A stretch of 64,000 nucleotides of DNA from RUG14300 sp964561145 (GTDB taxonomy: Bacteria > Bacillota > Clostridia > Christensenellales > CAG-1252). The stretch spans positions 62,001 through 126,000 of the forward strand of contig CAZLNZ010000003.1 in the NCBI GenBank assembly GCA_964561145.1. Direction: 5' to 3'. Made by a program: the position numbers and the translations under genes. Below are positions 49,801-61,800 of this stretch, piece after piece. The stretch's first letter is position 1; each line of letters starts with the position of its first letter. The notes beneath the pieces were generated by a model. It did not search any database and was not told the DNA's origin. It was given only the letters and a program-made list of their open reading frames with translations.

Positions 49801-52800
49801 GGAAGCTTTACCTATATTGACGATGAACGTGTAACGACAGATATACTCCTTCCTGCTTCGAAAGTAACGGTAAACTATGAAAACAATAAAACTCAAGTAG
49901 GCTATATTAGATATACTTATCCCGAGGAGATTAGGTATTGTGATAATGGCGACAACACTGCTGCGATAAAATGTAATGGTGTAATTATCGGTACCATAAA
50001 GGGTGGTTCATTCGAAAGTGTGGATAACTTCGATAATCTTGTATCTAGTATTACCTTTAACCATGATAGTGTTATTGACTTGAGAGAGGACGGAAGCGTT
50101 TGGTATGCAATAAGATACTTTAACGGAGACAACTATGAGAATAGCACACAAAAGGGTATTATCAACGCCAACGAGAATGGATTCTCGGGTGGTTTAGGAG
50201 AAGCTTTGTTCGGAGATAACGTAGAAGTAATCATTTATTGTCCCTTCGAACAAAGTGAACAAAACCTTGTATACAAATATGCAAGCGGTTATCTTGTTAA
50301 CGAAAGTAATACTCCCTTAACCTATAAAACGGTATCCTCTGTAGGTGAATTTACTTACTCTGTAATTAACGGAGACGAGGTGAGAATTAATGGTTTGGTA
50401 AATCCCGGTACCTTAAAAGAGATAAAGGTTCCTGAAAGCATCAACGGAATGAAGGTAACCTCTATTGTAGACTTCGCATTTAAGGGAGATACAATGTTAG
50501 AGAGTGTTATTTTACCCGAAAGCATAACGACATTAGGTTCCAAGGTATTCTATAACTGTTCTGCCCTAAGACAGCTTTATGTTGAAGGAATAATATCTTC
50601 ATTAGGCGTAGATATTTTCCAAGGCTGTAATTTGGATAAGTTGAGCGTTTACGGAATAGTCGCAACAGAACTTGATAACTATTGTCAAGAGGCAGGCGTA
50701 TCCTTTAATGTTGGAACCTATTGGGGTTGTTTCGAAATATATACCGATGGTGACAGCGTATGGATTGCAGGGCTAGTGAATCACCACTGCAATACCTCTC
50801 ATAAGTATATAACCATTCCCTCCGAGATTAACGGAATGAAGGTAATAGGAATTATGTCGGGAGCATTTAGGGATAGTGATGTGATAAGCGTTACAATCTC
50901 TTGTGCAGACTCTTATACTATACGTGCCAACGCATTTGAGGGAGCAACTAAGCTTCGTACATTCTATATGCTGGATAATGGTTACGATGCACTTATTGAA
51001 AAGAATGCATTTGACGATAGTGCAGCCGGTATTACATTCTATACGGCAAATAACGGAGTATTTTCATCGGATATCACAAACGGTAGTATTCACAACGCAT
51101 ACATTTCAGCAATTACAATAAGCGATGCATTTATTATTAAAGATGTTGCAGGCGGTGTTGAAATCGTAGGAATGTATATGGGAGAAGATATCGATTATAA
51201 GAAAGTTCGTATCCCCGATCGAATAAACGGAAAGAATGTTGTATCGATCGGTAATCTTGCATTTATGGCAAATAGCGAGCTTGAAACAATAATACTAGGC
51301 GATTATGTAAAGAAGATCGGAGAACACGCTTTTGAGGAGTGTGACAATTTGACTTATATTTTCTTGCCGGACGCTTTGGAGAGTATTGGTAAGAATGCCT
51401 TTGCCGATTGTACCTCTTTAGTAAGTATAATGCTTGGCGAAAACGTTTCGTCAATAGGCGACGGAGCCTTTAGAGGCTGTACATCTTTGAAAGAACTTAG
51501 AATTTCGAATAATTCTCCTGAGGTTGGAGAGGGAATACTTGACGGAATTAAGGGCTCAATCGACTTTATTGAAATTCATAGTTCCGCAACAAGTTTATAC
51601 TCCTACTTCCGTAACAACTATTCGACAAAAGCAACCTTTATTGAGAATCTTTCAACTGCCGACAAGTACAAGGAGTGCTTTAATTACGAGGTCGTTCTAA
51701 ACGACGATTATTACGGTGATTACATAATAATCACAGGCTTGAAGAGTCACACGGGCTGTGCTGTAGGCAACCATAAAGACGTGGTGCTTCCTTCGACCAT
51801 TGGCGGCTTAAGTGTTAAGATGATTCAAGAAAGAGCCTTCGACGGAAATACAACGATGCAATCCTTTACGGCAGAACACGGACAAGGCTTAATTGTCGGA
51901 GAAGGTGCATTCCAAGGTTGTAAGAATCTTGGAGTTGTTGACTTAGGTAAGGTTCAAAGAATAGATTTGTATGCATTCCGCAAGTGCGGAGCATTGGCAA
52001 GTTTGACCTTTTCCGTATTACAAAACACCGTAATAGGCGAAAAGACTCAATATAAAGGTGAATGGCAATATAATCTCGCCGATGTATTCGAAGGCTGCTC
52101 TAACCTTTGCAATGTGATAATCGACGACAGTTATATTCCTTCGGGAAGAAGTGCCGGTTACTATTCTGAAAACGGTGCAATATACAGTAGAGAGAATGTG
52201 CTTTTGCTTTGCTATAACATTAATAGTACGGTATTTGCTCCCGATAAAGCGACCTCTATAGCACCGGGTGCTTTCTCCGGTTGTATAAATATTGAAACCA
52301 TTGTTCTTCCCGATACTGTTAAGGTATTTGATACCTCCTTACTCTTTGATGAGGTTAACTCAAAGATAATGACAAACCTTTCAAAGATTTATGTAAACGG
52401 AGATATTACAATCATCGGAACCGAAGGTTTGGATGGAATAACCATTTATTATCCTTCCGGAAAGAGCGTACAAGATGCTGCGGGTAATAGTTATAACACC
52501 AATACCATAAAGTATATTCCTCAAGAAAGCTTTGAGTTTAATCTTAGAGTTGATAACATGAAGGATGGTGAAACCTATGTATTGAATGGTGTAAGCTATA
52601 CTTATATCGAGGCTATCTCTGCATGGTATGAGAATACAGGCACCTATTCTCTTGTTGTAGATGACTTATACAAAAAGAATACTTATTACGTATACGAAGA
52701 TCTCAAAGAGGAGGGTAACATATTCTATCAATTTATCGATGGCGTATTTGATAAAGTGGATGTTGTATCTGACATGTTCAAAGATATCGATAGAAATTAC

Positions 52801-55800
52801 ATAATCTACAGTGTTTCGGGTGCACCCTCTCTTATCGAGGTATCTGTGGTTAACGGACTTGTATACTATAAGAGTGATTTACTCCGTTCCGTAAAGAAGG
52901 AAAGTTTGTACACAAGATATAGTGCACTGCTGGAAAACGGCGGTGAATATATATTCTCCTATATTTATGCAAATAACGGAGAGTATTATACTTATAACGC
53001 AAATACTATCGCATTCGAGAAACTCACCCAAGACATAGGAAAAATCTATGCGATGAGGAAGGTCGAGTTACTCGAGGCTAACGGTTATGAGTATTATGTA
53101 CGTTCCTCTGACGATGCCCTTATCCCTGTAACTGCAAATCTATTTGTGTATGATGAGTTCTACAACAATTCTTACTACTTCCTTGATAATGATAACGTTT
53201 TCAAGAAGGTCGAGGTTATTAAGGTCAACTCAGCTTCCGCTTATCTGGATGAAAGCTATAAGGTATTCTACAACGGTCAAGAAGTATACATTAATGGAGC
53301 GAACGGAAGAAGCAAGGTAACGGTTAATGATCTCTATATACAACGCTTTATCCATCTAAAGAGTGGATTGGAAATGAGTTTATATGCATACGAGCGTCTT
53401 TCTGATAATGCAGTGTTCTATTCTGTAGCCGACGGTGACGTTAATAATGCTACTGAAAAGTATGACCTATATGAAATACAAAAGGTTGTTACAGGAACTA
53501 CCAAGGGCTCTATTATTTCCCAAAAGAAGGATAACTGGGAGAATACAGCTGAATATAACAGCAATGTAAACCTCCCCGACTTCTCGTATATAAACGGTAT
53601 TTCCTATGCTGTCGTCGAAATCGGTGCCTATGGCTTCAAGGAAAGCACAATTGAATCCATCAAGATAAGTGGAAATGTTTCAGTGGTAGCAGACGGAGCT
53701 TTTGACTCCTCCGAAAAGCTTTCAGAGGTTACTTTCGATGATTCTGTCATTACAATCGGCGGAAATGTATTCTCGGGTTGCAACAATCTTAAGACGGTTA
53801 ATATCGGTGAAAACGTAAACGAAATAAAGGGCAACATCTTTACTAGTCGTGAGTACACGATAGATAATGACGCAATAAGTGCAGATACCGATGTTATTGT
53901 CAATGTTGCAAGTAATAATCAAAGTTTTGATGACGATCCTCAAGATCATATGATATTGAGCAGAGATCGTTGTATTCTCTATGCTTATTACGGTATAGGC
54001 GGAGAAAACGGCAATGAATTCGGTACAGTGGTTATTCCTGAAGGCGTAAGCAGGATTGTAAAGGGTGCTTTCCGTTATGCGGTTGGTATTGAAGGAGAGA
54101 AGGAAATTCAAATCACGAAGATAATACTTCCTACAACATTACGTACAATTGAGGCGGGGGCATTTGACGACATGCCATATCTAAACCAAGTAGTATTCCG
54201 TAGTGAAATGAAGGATATAGGCTATGATGAGGCGTCCGATACAACAATTGCTCCCTCTCACGCAGATTCGTTTACCATTTACGGAATAGAGGAAAGCTTG
54301 ATTGAAGAGTATGCAAACAAACACAATATACCTTTTAGAGCATATGTTCAAGAGGGAGCTTTTGGATTGCAAACCTCTGTTAGTGATGTCGGTGGAGTAA
54401 TTAACCGCACTGCAACGATCATTTCTGTCGATTCAGAGAAACTGAGAAGTGCTTTGATTATTCCGAGCAGTATAACAATTAAGGGAAACGGTGTTGAGAC
54501 TCAATACAAGGTGACGGAAATTGGTTCTGCAGTGTTCTACGGACAAGGCTCAATCAAGACAATAGTTATTCCCGAGGGTGTGCAAAAGATAGGTAGCAAC
54601 GCCTTCTGTGAACTGAACAACCTTGAAAAAGTGATTATTCTGGGAGTTAACTCTCTCACAATAGGTGATTCTGCCTTTGCTTATGCCCCCAAACTTGAGA
54701 TGCTATATATTGAGGATAACAGAACGGTTGTGTTACCGACAAGAAATCCCTTCAAGGGCTGTAGTGACAGCTTCGTCGTATATGGTACGCAAAATGTAAT
54801 ACAAGGTATATTGGTCGGCAATTCTTTTGAATCTTTTGGTGTTGATACAAGTATAGTAGATCCTTCAAGTGCGATGGAAGTATTCAATATCAATGATAAC
54901 TATACCGTTATCAAAGGCTTTAACGGTAATATCACGGCAGGAAGTAATAACTCGATACTTGAGATACCCTCATATGTTAACGGTGCTAAAGTAATAGGAA
55001 TCGAAAATGAACGTAGTACCTTGTACAACATATTGACAGGTATCACTATACCTAACGGAGTCACTTATATCGGTGATAATAGCTTTAGCAACTATAGATT
55101 TACCGAGGTTGTTTTACCAGGATCTATTACTAGTGTCGGTTCTTCGGCATTCTCCTTAAATAGTAAGAGTCTTAAGGTATATGTCGAAAAGGATATATCT
55201 ATCGGTACAAATGCCTTTACGGTAACAAACGGAGGTACAATCACATTCTATGCACCTACTAATGTTCCCAATATCGAGGCATATAAGGAAAAGATTAATA
55301 ATGATTCTTCCCTTAACTTTACGGTTGAAATAGTATATTACAGTCCCGTCGAATACTTCGAGTATGAGAAGAAGGGTGTTGAAATTTCAATTACAGGATT
55401 AAGTCAATTAGGGCAAGAACAAGGTAAGATAGTTGTTCCCAGATATATTGAAGGAAGAAAGGTAACCGAAATAGGAAACGGTGCTTTTGCTCATAATGAC
55501 AAGTTACTAAGATTGAGTCTTCCTGAAGACTTAAAAGCTATGGGTGATTATTTATTCGTCGGAACCTTTGAAAACATAGACGATGATAGAGTTTATGAGG
55601 CATATAGACAAGGCGTGCTTAGCGATTCGGATTATGTGGAATACACCGAAGTCGAGTTCAGAGGCGTAAACGGAGAGTTTACTCTTGACAAGAGTACAAT
55701 GTCGATTATCAGAACCTATAAATCCGACGATGTAGACTGTGTAGAGCTAATCGCCGTACTTCCTTCTTACAGTTCCGACGTATATCAGATTAACTCGAAT

Positions 55801-58800
55801 ATTACCTATATTGCACCCGGTGCTTTCGCAGGAGTAAATATTACATCCTTTGGCGGAGATGCCGATAACAGCAAGGGATATACCCTGCAAAGTTTCAGAA
55901 GCGAAGTAGGTAAGCCTTTATATACTGCGTTAATTCACGATAATTATGAGCTTATCGCAGTATTGTCATCGGCATACGACACAAATAATACAAGTACGAT
56001 GACCATACCTACACAGATAACAACGATAGCTCCCTATGCATTCTACGGATACAATAATGAAGATGTAACCACAATTCAGCTAGGCGGATCTATTGTCGAA
56101 ATCGGAGAGGGTGCATTTGAAAATGCTAGACGGATACAAAGCTTTGCACTTGATCCCGAAAGCTCCATTTATCAAATTCAAAGTCGTACCTTCTATGGTT
56201 GCGAAAGCCTAGAGGAGATGCCGTTGATAGAGTCATTGAAGCTTATTGGAAAGAATGCCTTCCAAGGAAGTGGCTTGAGAAGTATAACCAATTTACCCGA
56301 GCTACTCTTTACGATAAGCGAGGGTGCCTTTATGGGTTGTGAGGCTCTTGTTGAGGTCGTAATTCCCGACAACGTAACAACAATCGGTAAGGATGCCTTC
56401 AAGGGCTGTATTTCATTAACGGAAATCGATATTCCCGATAGTGTTAGCGTGATCGGAGAGGGTGCGTTTAGTGAAACTTCTATTGAACGTGTTACATTGC
56501 CGGAAGCTATCGAGGAGATAGCTGATAGACTGTTTGAAAATGCAGATAAGTTGAAGGAAATCGTCGCTCTGGGTTCAATCAAACGTATCGGTGATTACGC
56601 CTTTATGGGGACCACTTCTTTGAAGAGCATACCTCAAAATATTACTAAGCTTGTAACTGAAATCGGAGAGTATGCCTTTGCACAATCGGGATTATCGTCT
56701 GTCACCTTCGGCGAATACATTACAGTAATACCGGCTCACGCCTTTGAAAACTGTAAATATCTTGTTGAGGTCAATCTCCCCGGTACAATTACAGACATCG
56801 GTGATTATTCCTTCTACGGATTGAATGGTCAAATAGATATCGACAATGACGATTTGACAATTGATATTTCCAAACCTTCCGAGGTTAAGGTCGGAGAGGA
56901 AATCTACTCCTTGAGTACAATTAAGCACAAGAACTATTATTTGGTTGCAGACGGTTTGTCGATTAGGGTTGAGGGTGGTAGAATCACAGTCAATGATCAG
57001 AGTGTGCAAGCTTCTACCGAAGAAAAAGACGGAACAACCTATAAGGTTGCAAGAGTCGGTTCTCTAGAGCTTATTCTCTCAAACAATAAGCTTACCGTTA
57101 AAGGAGCGTTTAGTTTGAATCTAAGCTACGGCTTAACAAAGATCCAGTTCGGCATTAATGTCAAAGCTTTAGGTAAGTATGCCTTTGCGAAGTGTGCTTT
57201 AACAAATGTGCTTATCTCCGACGGCATTGAAAGCGTTGGTGATTATTGCTTCCAAGGAAATGCATCGTTGGAGGATGTAGTGATCGGAAGCGGTTTAACA
57301 GACCTTGGAAAGGGTGCCTTTAGCGGTGCTGTTGAGCTTAAGATAATAAACGTAAGTAGTAGGAATACCACATTTACAAATATGGATGATGGTATTCTCT
57401 TCCAGAGAGAAATAGTTGATGGAGTGTATACCGGAAATGTTATTTTGAAGGTATATCCCGCAGGTTTAATTCCTTCCGGTACCGATAGGATGTACCAGCT
57501 TCCTTCCAATACGGTGGGAATAGAGGCAAATGCCTTTGAGTATAGTAAGCTAATAACAGTAAATGTTCCTTCAAGCGTTAAGTATATTGGAAAGGACGCT
57601 TTTGCAGGTGCAACGGACCTTGTAAATATATTCTTCGATGGTGATATTTCAATCGATGTCGATGAAGAGGTATTTAACGGAATTAACTTCAAGAGCTATG
57701 TTGATAGCAACGGTAACTATATCAAGGTAAACGAAGACTACATTAAACTTATAAAGGGCTTCATTGAGGCTGAAAATGGTGAATACGTATATCTTAACGG
57801 TCAATATGTAGAGTATTCGGAGGAGCTTGATTTCAGCGTAACACCGATTAGATATTCCTTGAAACTGTTTGTTAAGAGCGGAAACGGAATATATTACGCA
57901 CAAGGTGATAACCTGTTCATCTTAGATGAGAGCGGAACTGTTCCCGGTGTAAGATATGATATTGTTTCTGATGAGGAAATTCGTTACACCGTTGCAAATC
58001 TTGTAATAGATTGTACCGAGGGAAGCGAGCTTGAGGCTTATCTAAAGGCTTGGGGATACACTATGATTGACTTTGGTCAAGACGTATCTAGTGTGGAAAC
58101 AACAGGAATTGTAGTTGTCAGACATACCGCAAAAGATTGTTTCGAGTACGTCGAGGGTGATTATATTACTATTACAGGCTTAAAAGATGATGGACATAAT
58201 CACAGCTCAATAGTGATTCCTACCTATATTAACGGAAAAGAGGTTAAGACTATAGCGGCTAATGCCTTCCGTGATATGGGAATTACCTCCTTTGGTTTGT
58301 CGAGGTATATAGACAACGTTCAGGACGGCTTCATTTATGGCAACAATCTTGAAAGAGTTTACGTTGCAAGCATTCCCAACGTTGAATTTGATCCTTCCGA
58401 TCCGGAGAGTGAAAGGTATTCTTCCAATCCTAACTTCTATGTTCAAAACGGAGTCAACGCAAGCGGATCTTATACTGTTTTACTTGGTAATATCAATGCA
58501 GAACTTACGATTATTGCCTATGCAAGTTCTTCAACAACCGCCGAGTATATAATTCCCGAGGAAGTAACCGCAATCGGCTACGGGGCATTTGCAAATAACG
58601 AATATCTTAAGAATGTAGTGATTAATGACTCAATTACCGAGATTCCGCAGTACGCCTTTGCAAACGACACACTTCTACAAGGTGTTTTGGATGTAAATAA
58701 TGTATATGTCTTTAACACCGGTAAGAATGTTATTACAATAGGAGAGGGTGCCTTTATGAATGATAAGCATCTCATAAAGGTTAACCTTAATAAAGTGGAG

Positions 58801-61800
58801 AACATCGATTATAAGGCGTTTGCAGGATGTATTAGCTTGCAAAACCTTGTTTGGACCACGGAGAATTCGGACCAAACCAACTCCTATGGAGATTATCGCT
58901 TCGATAACGAGAATAAGATATTGTACTACATCGAATCGGAAAAGCTCTTACTGCATACTTTCATTTCAACATCGCCCTTAATCGGAGTTGATAAGAAGGT
59001 TGTGTTGCCTGAACAATTTGACAATGAAAGCGTAACAGGCTTTGGTAGTTATGCATTCTATGGTGTAACCGAGAGAATTGAAAATCTTGTTGTTCCCTAT
59101 AATCCTGTAGGCGGAAGTGTTTCTGTAGGTGTTGGAGCTTTCCTTGAAAACAGAATCTACAATATTTACTTTGAAGGTGATATGTATGCCGATTATCCCG
59201 AAGAAAGTATTTTCCGAGGAAAGTCGGAGGGAAAGGCTGGTGTAATGGTTTATCTCCCCTTTGGTTCTATGCTTGTAAACAATTTGAAGAGTTTCGGTAT
59301 TAGCTATAAGTTTGTATCCTCAAGAGACGATTTGACTTATCGAGTAGCAAATAGCGAACTTTACGGAGACTATATGGTTGTAACCGGTATGAATACAAGA
59401 GTTAAGTCCTTAGATCTTGTAATACCATACTACATCGAAGGTATAAGGGTAAGAGATATAGATAATAACGCCTTTAAGGGTAGCAGAATCGTATCCGTAG
59501 AACTGTTCGACAACATATCTAGTTTGCCTGAATATGCTTTCGAGGATTGTGTAGATTTAGCTGTAGCAAACCTGAAAGCAACTCAATTCGAAGAACTTTC
59601 AAAGGGTGTATTCAAGGGTGCTAGAAGCTTGACGGAAGTGTATCTCTCCGAGTATGTCGAAATCATCGGAGAAGAGGCATTTATGAATACCGCTCTAACA
59701 GAACTCCCCGAATGTGATTCATTGAGGATTATTAGTTCCTATGCTTTCAGTGGAAGCAAGCTTGTCAATCCCGTTATTCCTGCACATGTTGAAAAGATCG
59801 GAAGCTTTGCCTTTGATAATATCGGAAAATTAGAGGAAATAAGTATTCCTTCAACAATTACCTCTATTGGAGAAGGTGCATTCTTGAATAATGAGGAAAT
59901 CACATATGTTCACTTCCAAGGCGATGTTGCTAACCTTCCTCAAGTCGACAATGCTCAAATCTTTAGCTATAGCAGTAATCTGATCATTAAGCTCCCTGCA
60001 AATGCTACAACGGTTCTTGTATATTTAAAGAGCTTAATCGATGAGGCAAGCAACAGACTTTACTTCGATGGTTCCGATGTCAGAAGCGAGGAATACAAGG
60101 ATAAGACTCAAAACATCTTCCCGTATACACCTCAGAGCTGTTTTGACTATGACATAACCGAGGAGGGTGTATACCTAAATGGATTAAAGGCGGATCCCGA
60201 GCATGTCGATTGCACATATTGTCAAGATAGTATTTACTTACCTGACACGCTTGAGGGAAGGGATATAATAGGTGTAAGATCGAGCTTTGGCTCAACTCTC
60301 GGAAGTGTAAGATATATCGAGTTTAATACAGAGCTTCGCTACATTGAAGAGGGTGCGTTTGAGAATCTTTCGACACTTGCTAATGTATCGTTCGGCACAA
60401 GAGGAATAAGCAATCTGATAAGCATCGGCAACAATGCATTCAAGGGAACAGGACTTGAGGATCTTATAATTAATTCTGAGAAACTGGAAACCATTGGCGA
60501 TTACGCCTTTGCAAATGTACCCTTGAAAACAGTTAATGTCGCTAGTGTTGAAAGCATCGGAGCCTATGCATTTGCACAGGTCGGTGAAGGAAACAAGCTT
60601 GAAATCGGTGAAATAACGGTATTAATTATAGGATTTAAGGGTGTTGGTACAATCGGAGAATATGCTTTTGCAAACAATACGCAGTTGACCACCTTTAGCC
60701 TTTTGAATACTCTTGTCGAAATCAAAGAGGGTGCTTTCTTCGCAAACAACCTAAGCAGTGCAACCTCACTTTCAATCAGTGATAAGGTTGAAAGAATAGG
60801 AGATTTTGCGTTTGCAAATACAAAAATAAAGGTTGTACCGCAAAACGTCGTCGAAATAGGACGCTTTGCCTTTGCGAGAGGTCTAATCAACGCTGTCGAT
60901 GGCAGTAAGATAGATAATCCTAATCTCTTATCCGAGGATGCTATAATAAATACTACCTATGACGAGGCAACCTTCTCTAATGTCAAACTAACCTCTATTG
61001 AGAGAATAGGTGAGGGTGCCTTTGGCGGAACTTCTGTAACCTACTTTAACCTTGGAAGCTCTTTATTGTATATGTTCGCCCCTGAATTTAAGATGGTAAA
61101 CGGCAATGCTTATGAGCTTGAGGGGGCTATCGAGAATACACCTAAACTAACTTATGTAGATGTGGATTCGGGTAGCTATAAGGTTAAGAACGGCGCAATA
61201 TACCATATAGACGGATTGAATACGGTTCTGATAGGTTATCCCAAGAACATTAGTAATTATTCAAAGGTTAATACCCTTTATCCGTCACATAATTCAAAGA
61301 CTTACTTGTATTTAGGAAGCTTCCTTTGGGGACAACAGGGCGTAGTGATAGGTGCTAGAGCTTTCAAGGGTACGGAAATACAATACGTTAGACTTACAGA
61401 CTCCTTCTCGAGAATTGAAAGGGAAGCTTTTGCCGATTGTGTATCCTTGGAAGGAATAGATATTTCACAATCGTTAGTAACCGAGATAGGTGATTATGCC
61501 TTCTATAATTGTATTAGCTTAACCGATTGTAAGGGTGGTAATGATTGTGCCAATATGTTTAGATGTGAGGATCAAAAACGTTATGGAGCGTGCTCCGGCT
61601 ATAGCGGATTCATTTCTTGCTCTAGTTTGGAAAGGATAGGCACATCGGCATTCGAGGGTTGCTCAAAACTTGCGAGCGGACCTAATGCGGGATATCATCT
61701 GGTAATAGAAGCTAACGCATTTAAGGACACCGCCATTACAGAACTTGACCTTATTGAAACGGTGGTTTATATTGGAGAGAATGCTTTCAATAATGTAAAT

